From assembly GCF_001704415.2 (NCBI RefSeq), contig NC_030810.1, positions 101,506,315 through 101,570,314 on the forward strand: a stretch of 64,000 nt of DNA, in the 5' to 3' direction. The stretch is from Capra hircus. Taxonomy: Eukaryota > Chordata > Mammalia > Artiodactyla > Bovidae. Position numbers and translations under genes: made by a program. Of the stretch, positions 33,619 through 43,789 are shown piece after piece; within the stretch, counting starts at the first letter, position 1, and each line of letters begins with the position of its first letter. The notes beneath the pieces were generated by a model that had not been told where the DNA came from, did not search any database, and worked only from the letters and a program-made list of their open reading frames with translations.

Positions 33619-33831
33619 TGTATTATTGCAACTGGTTAGCCAGGGAGTAAACAGTAGCTTGGGACATGAGGAATTTCTCTGTGAGTTTTTGAAAGTCCTG
33701 TTTCCTTTTTTCCAGCTGGGAGCTCAAGCACTGGTTGGTTTCCAGGATGCCCATTTCTGTCCTCAGACCAGAGAAAGTGGTAAGAGATACTGCCATGCTA
33801 AAGCTTAGGGTGAAAGAAGCAGAGCCAGAGC
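33619..33831 (-). pseudogene. NBPF-like start exon (213 nt) with in-frame stop
   Basis: A strong pyrimidine acceptor (GGGTTTCTTCTCCCCAG) precedes 33831 and a consensus donor GTAAGT follows 33619. From the ATG the residues are MAVSLTTFSGLRTEMGILET, then NQCLSSQLEKRKQDFQKLTE, then FLMSQATVYSLANQLQ. This follows the NBPF N-terminus (MVVS..., EMNILEINEKL, QLAEKKQQF, LANRQKKY). A TAA at 33623-33625 stands where NBPF has Lys, two codons before the exon end. Translation from this ATG would give a 57-residue peptide. Confidence 0.68.
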
Positions 33832-34047
33832 CTGGGGAGAAGAAACCCAAAGAAATAAGTAATTAGAGACAAATGAACGAATTATGGTGATGGATGTACT
33901 GCCTGGTTAATTACTGAAATCATTGAAGCATACAATGATACTGGGTGAGTATTATAGTATGTAAATTATACCTTAATAAGTTTTCATTAAGTGAAGAAAT
34001 GTCTTTTAACAGGTTTATAAGGAATATAGATGTAATTTATTACTTAC

Positions 34048-34094
34048 TTTTGGTCTAGACTTTGTCAGCATTCCACAACTCTGAGAATCCTCAA
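34048..34094 (-). other. Candidate 47-nt 5' UTR exon of the NBPF-like gene
   Basis: Acceptor CTTGTGCCTTGTTTTTGCAG and donor GTAAGTA bound 47 nt on the minus strand, about 220 bp upstream of the start exon. In the phase that joins the next exon it opens with TGA, so it would be noncoding, consistent with translation starting in the next exon. The splice signals are strong; use is unproven. Confidence 0.45.
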
Positions 34095-35285
34095 CTGCAA
34101 AAACAAGGCACAAGAAGCCAAAGCTCAGAGGTCAGGCTCTGACAAGAGTGCCAGAGAGAGGACCCAGCATGGCAGGTAACCACGTGGAGCTGCAATAACA
34201 GAACTGAAAGCGGGGAGTGTCATGGAATCTCGGGAGCTCCTGTCTTCCAGTGGACTAGGCCAAACTTATACTAAAGGCCACCTGGTCTGTTCTGAAGGTC
34301 GCCACTGGTGGGGACATTCCCTCAGCAGCCACTCTCTGTATTTGTGTACCCTTGTACTAATGCCACAGAACTATCTCTTTCTAAAATTTAAGCCTGCTTT
34401 GTATTGTTTACTCTTGCAAGCATAGAAAACATGAAGGAACTGAGGTTTTTCCAATTCTTTCATTGTTTAAGGACTGTCATGAAGATACTTTTCTTATAGA
34501 AAAATGGAAAACTTTTAGATATTCTTGATGTTCTTTGTTTCTCTAGTTTTTTCACACCATTTTAATATTGTAAGGGAAAAAATCCTGAGTATAATACAGT
34601 GACTGTAATGCAGCCCGGCCGAGTGCAGCCCTTAGCACAGGCTGTTGCTGTGTGCCTTTACCCCACACCCTGTTAGCAGCACTGGTTACTGCGGGACCTT
34701 CAGTAGTTCTGCTTAGCCCTTGGTCCGTGCCGCAGTGGGCCCTGTCCACAAGTGAGAAACTGTCAGTGAGCTTTCATCAGTGAGTGACTCAGCCAACAGT
34801 AGGTGGAGTGGCGGTCATCAGGTGGAAAGTGAGGTAAGAAGCGGATCCCAGCCTTCTCCCTGGGGCCTTCCAACTCACCCGGCCTTGGGGCAGCGGGTGA
34901 GCTGGGGGCCCAGAGAACAGGCTGGGGGGCTGTGTCTTGCAGGGCTCCAGGGCCCTCACCAAGGCTGCCCGCTGACTGGGCCCAGGCCTTCAGGCAGCAG
35001 TGAATTCCCCTGCACCCCCACCCCACACATCCCTGTCTCTGCGACCTAATAGCAGTGTCAGTCTGCCTGGGTCACAGTCTTCGTGACTCCCACCTCCCAT
35101 CCCACCCCCATTTGGGGGACCTGAGAAGCCTGAGGGTCAGTAGGTTGGGCACTGGCTCCCTCAGTGATGACTGCTGGGAAAGGTCTGGGGACCTTGCCCT
35201 GTGCAAGCCGCCAACTGAAATCTGCTTTCTCTTAACCAAAACCAAGACCTTAGAGGATGAAAGCTGTGTTTTGGAATCCTGCCCT
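34095..35285. other. Unique sequence upstream of the NBPF-like exons
   Basis: Moderately GC-rich between 34600 and 35200. Promoter of the NBPF-like locus could be here, but I cannot point to one. No repeat recognised. Confidence 0.35.
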
Positions 35286-35289
35286 TTCT

Positions 35290-35596
35290 TGTAAAAACAG
35301 AGAATAACATTCGTTTGGAAGAGATTCACAGGAACATTGTTACCTGATCATGACCTGAACTAAAGAACAAATTCTCTGACACCAAGAAGTTTGCAACAAC
35401 TAACCACATCCCTCCATCACTATTCCTATAAAAAGGCTTTGCCAAAATCTTTGGGTGAGTTCTGTGTTTTTAAGGCACAAACCATCCATCTCCTTGCATG
35501 GCCCTACAATGAACTTTTCTCTGTTCCAGACTCCAATGTTTTGGTATCCTTTGGCCTCATTGTGTGTTGAGCACGTGAATTTGCTTTTAGGTAACA
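35290..35596 (+). mobile_element. Probable old solo LTR, right part
   Basis: An LTR-like order: CCTGATCATGACCTGAAC, TATA box (TATAAAAA at 35427-35434), TTTTTAAGGCACAAACCATCCATCTCCTTGCATGGCCCT, CTCTGTTCCAGACTCC and a GTAACA end at 35591-35596. The polyadenylation signal is degenerate (AATGAA). The left edge could extend to about 35056; no target duplication was found. Confidence 0.5.
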
Positions 35597-35635
35597 ATTT
35601 AATTTACAAGGACTACTGAGCAAATTGTGCCTTTT

Positions 35636-35815
35636 TTATATTTGGTTGCAACATGTGGGACCTTTCGTTGCATTGCATCGATTCTCTAGCTGTGGCTTGC
35701 TGCCTTAGTTGCTCCATGGCATGTGGAATCTCAGTTCCCCCACCAAGGGTGGAACCTTTGTCCCCTACATTGCAAGGTAGATTCTTAACCACTGGACCAC
35801 TAGAAAAGTCCCCAG
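35636..35815 (-). mobile_element. CHR-type SINE, antisense
   Basis: AACCACTGGACCACTAGAAAAGTCCCC at the right is the antisense tRNA-like head; TTGGTTGCAACATGTGGGACC is the body. Confidence 0.85.
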
Positions 35816-36218
35816 ACTGTCTTAATTATGTTCTTGCTGTAAACCAGTGTTATGGAGGCTTCTTTTCTCTTGCTGGGGAAGCATATAGGCTTCTCATTAG
35901 ACTTGAAATCAGGTTTGACCTCCTTGCCTCAGCCCCATCCTCCTCTTCTCCTGTGGGTTGCTTTGTGTTTTAATCTGTATATAAGATTTTGTGCTTGTCA
36001 CTCATGAATGTCATCCTAGGACCACAGGACTTCTTTCCAACTTGTCAGAGTCATTGACATAGTTTTTGTATGTTTCTCTGAACATCTGTAGTGGCCCCCT
36101 AATTTGGTATGACTTGCAAGCAAGTGTTATTCCTTATGTCTAGAGTAGTTTTCATAGAACTTTGATTAATAGTTTGTGTTGACCCAAGCTACTGACCTGT
36201 ATTTGTCTTCTCAGACAA
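35816..36218. other. Unique sequence, nothing recognised
   Basis: No gene or repeat recognised. Confidence 0.4.
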
Positions 36219-36301
36219 AGTAAACATCAAGGTGTACGTTTAGTAAACATCAAGGTCTATGGTGGTTTAGTAAACATCAAGGTCATAGTAAACATTAAGG
36301 T
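36219..36301 (+). repeat. Irregular minisatellite, four AGTAAACATCAAGGT units
   Basis: Copies begin at 36219, 36242, 36269 and 36287 (the last with one T). Spacing varies (23, 27 and 18 bp). A local duplication product. Confidence 0.9.
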
Positions 36302-36994
36302 CTGTGGTGGTTGGTGGTAACCTACAACACTCCAGTGCAGTTGGATTTAGTGACATAGAAGCAGAGGTGGTTTTTTTTTTTTTCTTTCCTTAAAAAGCTG
36401 AGGTTTTAAAGAGAGGCACAGACAAACAAGACAGTAAGTCATCCCCTGACCTCAGCTTACTTCCTACATATCAATTCCTCCCTGGTTTTGGAAGCCTGAG
36501 ATTAGGGCAACTTCCCTGAAATATGTATCTGCCTAGCTTTTCCCCATGAGAGCAACCCCACATCCAAGGAGCAGTGGCTGCACAGGTGCAGGAGGGCCTA
36601 GAGGAGCTACTCCACGTTCAAGGTCAGGAGGAGCTGTGGTGAGGAGATATCCCTCTCATCCAAGGTAAAGAGCAGCAGCTGCGCTTTGCTGGAGCAGCCA
36701 TGAAGAGATACCCCACATCCAAGATAAGAGAAACCCAAGTAAGTAGGTAGGTGTTGCAAGAGGGCAGATACACTGAAACCATAATCACAGAAAACTAGTC
36801 AATCTAATCATACTAGGACCACAGCCTTCTCTAACTCAATGAAACTAAGGCAGGCCGTGTGGGGCCACCCAAGATGGGCGGGTCATGGTGGAGAGGTCTG
36901 ACAGAATGTGGTCCACTGGAGAAGGGAATGGCAAACCACTTCAGTATTCTTGCCTTGAGAACCCCATGAACAGTATGAAAAGGCAAAATGATAG

Positions 36995-37474
36995 TGTCAC
37001 GCGAGTGTATGTTCCTCGGTTCGTTGTTTCGTCACAACAAAGATTTGGAGCGACGGACGTTAAAGCCCTCAGTGCATCACAGCTCTTGGGTCTTGGACAA
37101 TCCGTGTTATAGCTCTTAGGCAAATCAGTGTTACAGCTCTATTTTATTTAGAAGATAGCAGGAGAATCCATCCTCGAAGCGTGAGGGCATGCCAACCCAA
37201 AGACTTGAAGAGAACAGAGTGGAGGAGCGCGTGGGGGAGGGAGAGGGAGAGAGAGAGAGAGAGCGCACGCACACCAAAGAGAAAGAGAGAGAGAAAGCGC
37301 TTTGGCTCCTCATTTTATATGTTTTTTCCTCCACCTGGGCCTGCCCTATGCAAATTGGGCTTAGCCAGGAGTGCTGTTTGTTCTTCCTGAAGTCTTCACT
37401 CTGGTCCTCGGACCTTCCTTGTTTTTTAGCCACCACCATTTTGGACTCCTTTTCCCTATTCTACCTACCTAACA
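36995..37474 (-). mobile_element. Solo LTR, ERV1-like (antisense), nested in BovB
   Basis: 480 bp, TGTCACG...CCTAACA, flanked by the 4-bp duplication ATAG (36991-36994 and 37475-37478). The empty site is confirmed by BovB copy G, which reads AAAGATAGGACACTGAAAG through the same point. On the minus strand AATAAA lies at 37143-37148. A (GA)n-rich stretch at 37235-37300 makes it longer than its relative at 20334-20718. It contains no internal viral genes. Confidence 0.93.
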
Positions 37475-37864
37475 ATAGGCTACTGAAAGAGGAACTCCCC
37501 AGGTCGGTAGGTGCCCAGTATGCTACTGGAGATCAGTGGAGAAATAACTACAGAAAGAATGAAGGGATGGAGCCAAAGCAAAAACAACACCCAGTTGTGG
37601 ATGTGACTGGTGATAGAAGTAAGATCTGATGCTGTAAAGAGCAATATTGCATAGGAACCTGGAATGTTAGGTCCATGAATCAAGGCAAATTGGAAGTGAT
37701 CAAACAAGAGATGGCAAGGGTGAACGTCGACATTCCAGGAATCAGCGAACTAAAATGGACTGGAATGGGTGAATTTAACTCAGATGACCATTATATCTAC
37801 TAGTGTGGGCAGGAATCCCTTAGAAGAAATGCAGTAGCCATCATGGTCAACAAAAGAGTCTGAA

Positions 37865-38230
37865 ATGCAATACTTGGATGCAATCTCAAAAACGACAGAG
37901 AAACCATTCAATATCACAGTAATCCAAGTCTATGCCCCAACCAGTAATGCTGAAGAAGCTGAAGTTGAATGGTTCTATGAAGACCTACAAGATCTTTTAG
38001 AACTAACACCCAAAAAAGATGTCCTTTTCATTACAGGGGCCTGGAATGCAAAAGTAGGAAGTCAAAAAACACCTGGAGTAACAGGCAAATTTGGCCTTGG
38101 AATATGGAATGAAGCAGGGCAAAGGCTAACAGAATTTTGCCAAGAGAACGCACTGGTCATAGCAAACACCCTCTTCCAACAACGCAAGAAAAGACTCTAC
38201 ACATGGACATCACCAGATGGTCAACACTGA
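37865..38230 (+). pseudogene. BovB endonuclease fragment, copy F
   Basis: The open frame holds the second half of the apurinic-type endonuclease: NITVIQVYAPTSNAEEAE, then FITGAWNAKVG where intact copies have a GDWN motif (D to A change at a catalytic position), then TLFQQRKKRLYTWTSPDGQH. Upstream the frame is shifted and stopped, so no active endonuclease is encoded. Confidence 0.85.
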
Positions 38231-38474
38231 AATCAGATTGATTGTATTCTTTGCAGCCAAAGATGGAGAAGCTCTATACAGTCAGCAAAAACAAGACAGG
38301 GAGCTGACTGTGGCTCAGATCATGAGCTCCTTATTGCCAAATTTAGACTCAAATTGAAGAAAGTAAGGGAAACCACCAGACCATTCAGGTATGACCTAAA
38401 TCAAATCCCTAATGATTATACAGTGGAAGTGAGAAATAGATTTAAGGGCCTAGATCTGATAGATAGAGTGCCTG

Positions 38475-40052
38475 ATGAACTATGGAATGAGGTTCGTGAC
38501 ACTGTACAGGAGACAGGGATCAAGACCATCCCCATGGAAAAGAAATACAAAAAAGAAAAATGGCTGTCTGGGGGAGGCCTTACAAATAACAGTGAAAAGA
38601 AGAGAAGTGAAAAGCAAAGGAGAAAAGGAAAGATATAAGCATCTGAATGCAGAGTTCCAAAGAATAGTAAGGAGAGATAAGAAAGCCTTCCTCAGCGATC
38701 AATACAAAGAAATAGAGGAAAACAACAGAATGGGAAAGACTAGAGATCTCTTCAAGAAAATCAGAGATACCAAGGGAACATTTCATGCAAAAATGGGCTC
38801 GATAAAGGACAGAAATGGTATGGACCTAACAGAAGCAGAAGATATTAAGAAGAGGTGGCAAGAATACACAGAAGAACTGTACAAAAAAGATCAAGACCAA
38901 GATAATCACGATGGTATGATCACTCACCTAGAGCCAGACATCCTGGAATGTGAAGTTAAGTGGGCCTTGGAAAGCATCACTATGAACAAAGCTAGTGGAG
39001 GTGAGGGAATTCCAGTTGAGCTATTTCAAATCCTGAAAGATGATGCTGTGAAAATGCTGCACTCAATATGCCAGCAAATTTGGAAAACTCAGCAGTGGCC
39101 ACAGGACTGGAAAAGGTCAGTTTTCATCCCAATCCCAAAGAAAGGCAATGCCAAAGAATGCTCAAACTACCTCACAATTGCACTCATCTCACATGCTAGT
39201 AAAGTAATGCTCAAAATACTCCAAGCCAGGCTTCAGCAATACATGAACTGTGAACTTCCAGATGTTCAAGCTGGTTTTAGAAAGGCAGAGGAACAAGAGA
39301 TCAAATTGCCAACATCCCCTGGATCATCAAAAAAAGCAAGAGAGTTCCAGAACAACAACTATTTCTGCTTTATTGACTATGCCAAAGCCTTTGACTGTGT
39401 GGATCACAATCAACTGTGGAAAATTCTGAAAGAGATGGGAATACCAGACCACCTGACCTGCCTCTTGAGAAACCTATATGCAGGTCAGGAAGCAACAATT
39501 AGAAGTGGACATGGAACAACAGGCTGGTTCCAAATAGGAAAAGGAATATGTCAAAGCTGTATATTGTCACTGTGCTTATTCAACTTCTATGCAGAGTACA
39601 TCATGAGAAACGCTGGGCTGGAAGAAGCACAAGCTAGAATCAAGATTGCCAGGAGAAATATCAATAACCTCAGATATGCAGATGACACCACCCTTATGGC
39701 AGAAAGTGGAGAGGAACTCAAAAGCCTCTTGATGAAAGTGAAAGAGGAGAGTGACAAAGTGGGCTTAAAGCTCAACAATCAGAAAACGAAGATCATGGCA
39801 TCCGCTCACATCACTTCATGGGAAATAGATGGGGAAACAGTGGAAACAGTGTCAGACTTTATTTTGGGGGGCTCCAAAATCACTGCAGATGGTGACTGCA
39901 GCCATGAAATTAAAAGACGCTTCCTCCTTGGAAGAAAAGTTATGACCAACCTAGATAGCATATTGAAAAGCAGAGGCATTGCTTTGCCAACAAAGGTTCA
40001 TCTAGTCAAGGCTATGGTTTTTCCACTGGTCATATATGGATGTGAGAGTTGA
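38475..40052 (+). pseudogene. BovB RT frame, copy F, 525 codons
   Basis: Spans the linker (KGEKERYKHLNAEFQRIVRR) and the RT with FIDYAKAFDCVDH and RYADDTTLM. Two defects sit inside the open frame. First, motif B is changed (GICQSCILSLCLF instead of GVRQGCILSPCLF). Second, a one-base deletion near 39285 is compensated by an extra A near 39332, so about 17-19 residues between them are read in the wrong frame. It ends at a TGG-to-TGA change (YGCES-stop). Confidence 0.9.
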
Positions 40053-40569
40053 ACTGTGAAGAAAGCTGAGTGAAGAATTGATGCTTTTGAACTGTGGTGT
40101 TGGAGAAGACTCTGGACTGCAAGGAGATGCAACGAGTCCATTCTGAAGGAGATCAGCCCTGGGATTTCTTTGGAAGGAATGATGCTAAAGCTGAAACTCC
40201 AGTACTTTGGCCACCTCATGTGAACAGTTGACTCATTGGAAAAGACCCTGATGCTGGGAGGGATTGGGGGCAGGAGGAGAAGGGAACGACAGAGGATGAG
40301 ATGGCTGGATGGCGTCACTGACTCGATGGACATGAGTCTGAGTGAACTGCGGGAGTTGGTGATGGACAGGGAGGCCTGGCGTGCTGCGATTCATGGGGTC
40401 GCAAAGAGTCGGACACGACTGAGCGACTGAACTGAACTGAACACGTCTTACCACTGCCACCTCCACAGGAGTCCCTGAACATTCATGACAAAGTGAAGGA
40501 AGGAAGACAAACTACGCAACCCCCTTGTCACCCTTGTTCTAGACTAGTTTTGGTGTGTCCCAAATTGTA

Positions 40570-41200
40570 TATGACTTCAGTCCTTTTAAATGTATTTCGG
40601 CTTATTTTATGGCTTAGTGTATAGTTTCTGCTCTTGTTGGGTGGCGTGTCTACAGGTGCCTGTTAGGTCATGTTGTTTAATTGTAAGGTCATGTTGTTTA
40701 TTTTTATTTTATTTTTTTAAACTTTTTATTTTTACTTTATTTTACTTTATAATACTGTATTGGTTTTGCCATACATTGACATGAATCCACCACGGGTGTA
40801 CATGCGATCCCAAACATGAACCCCCCTCCCACCTCAATCCCCACAACATCCCTCTGGGTCATCCCCAATTCTTATGTCTACTTGTTATTCTTCTGCCTGA
40901 TTGTTCTATCCACTAGTCCAAGTGTGGTGTTGAAGTCTCCAGTAATTATTATGGAATTGTCTATTTCTCCCTTTGACTCTGTCAGTCTGTCAGTTGTTGC
41001 TTCACGTATTATGGGACTCTGTGATATATACTATGTTTAAAGCTGTTCTATCTTCCTGATGGATTAACCCTTTTATCATTATAAAACATCACTGTTTATC
41101 TCTAGTAACACCTTATCATTGTAAAGTCTCCTATTTTGTCTGATACTAGTATAACCACTCCTGGTTTCTTATGGTTGCTATTTGCATAATTATGTTAGGT
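40570..41200 (-). mobile_element. Old L1 ORF2 fragment, antisense
   Basis: GATTGTTCTATCCACTAGTCCAAGTGTGGTGTTGAAGTCTCC, then TTGTCTATTTCTCCCTTTGA, then TCTTCCTGATGGATTAACCCTTTTATCATTATAAAA, then TCTGATACTAGTATAACCACTCCTG follow the antisense order of L1 ORF2. A young L1 3' end is nested at 40700-40867. Confidence 0.85.
40700..40867 (-). mobile_element. Very short young L1 3' end nested in old L1
   Basis: Poly(T)/T-rich start, then AATACTGTATTGGTTTTGCCATACATTGACATGAATCC and GAACCCCCCTCCCACCTC: the antisense of the tail seen at 17140-17250. Only about 170 bp were inserted. Confidence 0.9.
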
Positions 41201-41620
41201 GGCAAAAGGTACTTCTGTAGATGTACCACAGTTGATCTTGAAATGGGGAGAGTATCCAGATGGACTGATCTAATCACAGAAACTCAATCTGAGTCAAGAG
41301 GTCAGAGAACTAGGGAGTTGGAGAGAGTAAAAATTTAGACTAATGGTGGATTTTCATCCACAAAATCTTTTCCTTAATCTGATTTCATCCTCGACTCTCC
41401 TGACATAGGCGTGGAGATAGATTCCACTGACTTTAGGGTTTGACACTTTTAACCTCGGGTGCGTGGATTTCGGCAGCAGTTGAGGCTTTTCTTGGCTTAG
41501 TCTGTCAAAATCTGCCTCTCCCCGGCAGGTCTTTGGCCGCCGGACCTCCTCGACACAGCTGCTCTCGCGGGATCGGAGCCGCACACGTCTTGCGACGCTG
41601 ATGGAGGAGCTTCGGACAGC

Positions 41621-42172
41621 GTGGATTCAAACTGCTCAACATCACTCATTATTAGAGAAATGCAAATCAAAACCACAATGAGGTACCACTTCACACCAGT
41701 CAGAATGGCTGCGATCCAAAAATCTGCAAGCAATAAATGCTGGAGAGGGTGTGGAGAAAAGGGAACCCTCCTACACTGTTGGTGGGAATGCAAACTAGTA
41801 CAGCCACTATGGAGAACAGTGTGGAGAGTCCTTAAAAAATTGCAAATAGAACTACCTTATGACCCAGCAATCCCACTGCTGGGCGTACACACCGAGGAAA
41901 CCAGAATTGAAAGAGACACATGTACCCCAATGTTCATCGCAGCACTGTTTATAATAGCCAGGACATGGAAACAACCTAGATGTCCATCAGCAGATGAATG
42001 GATAAGAAAGCTGTGGTACATATACACAATGGAGTATTACTCAGCCATTGAAAAGAATTCATTTGAATCAGTTCTGATGAGATGGATGAAACTGGAGCCA
42101 ATTATACAGAGTGAAGTAAGCCAGAAAGAAAAACACCAATACAGTATACTAACACATATATATGGAATTTAG
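41621..42172 (+). pseudogene. L1 ORF2 C-terminal fragment
   Basis: A 183-codon open frame; the first few codons are host sequence and the rest the ORF2 C-terminus, with the residues MRYHFTPVRMAAIQKSA, TMEYYSAIEKNSFESVL and the end HIYGI. The natural ORF2 stop is used. It lacks the endonuclease and RT domains. Confidence 0.9.
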
Positions 42173-42495
42173 GAAGATGGCAATGACGACCCTGTATGCA
42201 AGACAGGAAAAAAGACACAGATGTGTATACCAGACTTTTGGACTCAGAGGGAGAGGGAGAGGGTGGGATGATTTGGGAGAATGGGAATTCTAACATGTAT
42301 ACTGTCATGTAAGAATTGAATCGCCAGTCCATGTCTGACGTAGGGTGCAGCTTGCTTGGGGCTGGTGCATGGGGATGACCCAGAGAGATGTTGTGGGGAG
42401 GGAGGTGGGAGGGGGGTTCATGTTTGGGAACGCATGTAAGAATTAAAGATTTTAAAATTTTAAAAAAAAAATAAAAAATTAAAAAAAAAAAAAAA
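41635..42495 (+). mobile_element. L1 3' end
   Basis: Starts TCAACATCACTCATTATTAGAG, includes the ORF2 C-terminus and 3' UTR, and ends CATGTAAGAATTAAAGATTTT plus A-rich tail (42455-42495). The tail differs from the U6-L1 copy, which continues with CACCCATGGTGGTTTCATG. Left flank ATTCAAACTGC and right flank AAACCTGCC may be a short imperfect target duplication; the paralogue at 63178-63190 (ATTCAAATTGCC) shows the empty site. Confidence 0.93.
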
Positions 42496-42980
42496 CCTGC
42501 CTGGAGCCTGAGAGGCGCAGGTGCGCGCGGGAGCACGCGGAGACTTTGTGGTTCTCTGGCACCAGCTGCCCGCCTCGTTCTGACCCCCCGGACAGTAACG
42601 CCTGAGCAGGAAGAGACCGGTAGGAGAAGGGCGGCCTCTCCTTTAAAATCCTGTCCGGTCAGGATCCAAAAACGATCTTGAGACGGAGGGAGAGGTGGAA
42701 ATATGTTAAGGGAAAAGAAATCCTCAGTGATTTCCTCATCTAAAAGCACCCTGTCTGCCCTCTGATGGATAAGGGCAGACAGCTGAAAACCACAATCACA
42801 GGAAATTAACCAATCTGATCACATGGACCACAGCCTTGTCTAACAATGAAACTATGAGCCATGCCATGTAGGGCCACCCAAGATGGACAGGTCATTTTGG
42901 AGAGTTCTAACAAAACATGGTCCACTGGAGAAGGGAATGGCAAACCACTTCAGTATTCTTGCCTTCAGAACCCCATGAAC

Positions 42981-43116
42981 AGTTCAGTTCAGTTCAGTCA
43001 CTCAGTTGCATCCGACTCTTTGTGACCCCATGAATCACAGCATGCCAGGCCTCCCTGTCCATCACCAACTCTCGGAGTCCACCCAAACCCATGTCCATCG
43101 AGTCGGTGATGCCATC
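42981..43116 (-). mobile_element. Antisense BovB 3' tail nested in copy G
   Basis: GTTCAGTTCAGTTCAGTCACTCAG to GAGTCGGTGATGCCATC is the last ~136 bp of a BovB in reverse. Copy F reads straight through the site (CCCATGAACAGTATGAAAAGG), so it is an insertion. No target duplication longer than CAGT is visible. Confidence 0.9.
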
Positions 43117-43171
43117 AGTATGAAAAGGCAAAAAGATAGGACACTGAAAGATTAATTCCCCAGGTCAGTAG

Positions 43172-43789
43172 GTGCCCAGTATGCTACTGGAGATCAGTGG
43201 AGACTCCAAAAAGAATGAAGAGATGGAGCCAAAGCAAATACAACACCCAGCTGTGGATGTGACTGGTGATAGAAGCAAGGTCCAATGCTGTAAAGAGCAA
43301 TATTGCATAGAAATCTGGAATGTTAGGTCCATGAATCAAGGCAAATTGGAAGTGGTCAAACAGGAGATGGCAAGAGTGAACATTAACATTTTAGGAATCA
43401 GTGAACTAAAATGGACTGGAATGGGTGAATTTGACTCTGATGACCATTATATCTACTGCTGTGGGCAAGAATCCCTTGGAAGAAATGGAGTATCCATTAT
43501 AGTCAACAAAAGAGTCCAAAATGCAATACTTGGATGCAAGCTCAAAAACGACAGAATGATCTCTGTTCGTTTCCAAGGCAAACCATTCAATATCACAGTA
43601 ATCCAAGTCTATGCCCCAACCAGTAATGCTGAAGAAGCTGAAGCTGAATGGTTCTATGAAGACCTACAAGACCTTCTAAAACTAACACCCAAAAAAGATG
43701 TCCTTTTCATTATAGGGGACTGGAATGCAAGACTAGAGTCAAGAAATACCTGGAGTAATAGGCAAATTTGGCCTTGGAGTACAGAATGA
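43172..43789 (+). pseudogene. BovB endonuclease domain, copy G, 205 codons
   Basis: Contains IWNVRSMNQGKLE, ILGISELKWTGMGEF (metal-binding Glu region), VIQVYAPTSNAEEAE and IGDWNARLE (GDWN motif intact). A frameshift after SRNTW ends it. This is the best-preserved endonuclease in the window. Homology is to the AP-endonuclease family used by RTE LINEs to nick target DNA. Confidence 0.88.

Larger units (their letters stand above)
27150..34094 (-). pseudogene. NBPF-like gene, probably decayed, single Olduvai-like domain
   Basis: Four exon-like segments lie in order on the minus strand: a candidate 5' UTR exon (34048-34094), a start exon (33619-33831), a coiled-coil exon (31165-31267) and a terminal exon (about 27150-27371). 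Their splice phases fit: the start exon ends one base into a codon, and the next begins with AG to give Lys. The coiled-coil exon ends two bases into a codon, and the terminal exon supplies the third base. Residues match the NBPF order: start exon, KCEEYKDLIESVL-type exon, Olduvai end. An in-frame TAA two codons before the end of the start exon breaks it. I do not see the other NBPF exons, so the locus is either a mini-NBPF or a deleted relic. Family assignment is from recalled protein similarity. Confidence 0.6.
36550..40442 (+). mobile_element. BovB LINE copy F, near full length, split by an LTR
   Basis: The most complete BovB here. A 5' UTR with imperfect CCACATCCAAGG repeats (about 36560-36735) leads to the conserved GTCCACTGGAGAAGGGAATGGC segment. 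An LTR at 36995-37474 interrupts it, and it resumes at about 37479. The endonuclease region (37560-38350) has several stops and a small deletion; the RT frame is 38475-40052. It ends in CTGAACTGAAC at 40442. The exact 5' boundary and target duplication are unclear. Confidence 0.95.

Noticed and set aside
36219..36301. Four spaced AGTAAACATCAAGGT units as a CRISPR array or binding-site array
   Set aside because: Irregular spacing, partly duplicated spacers and mammalian context; a local minisatellite is enough.
42102..42749. 215-codon minus-strand frame
   Set aside because: Antisense of the L1 3' end plus flanking GC-rich sequence.
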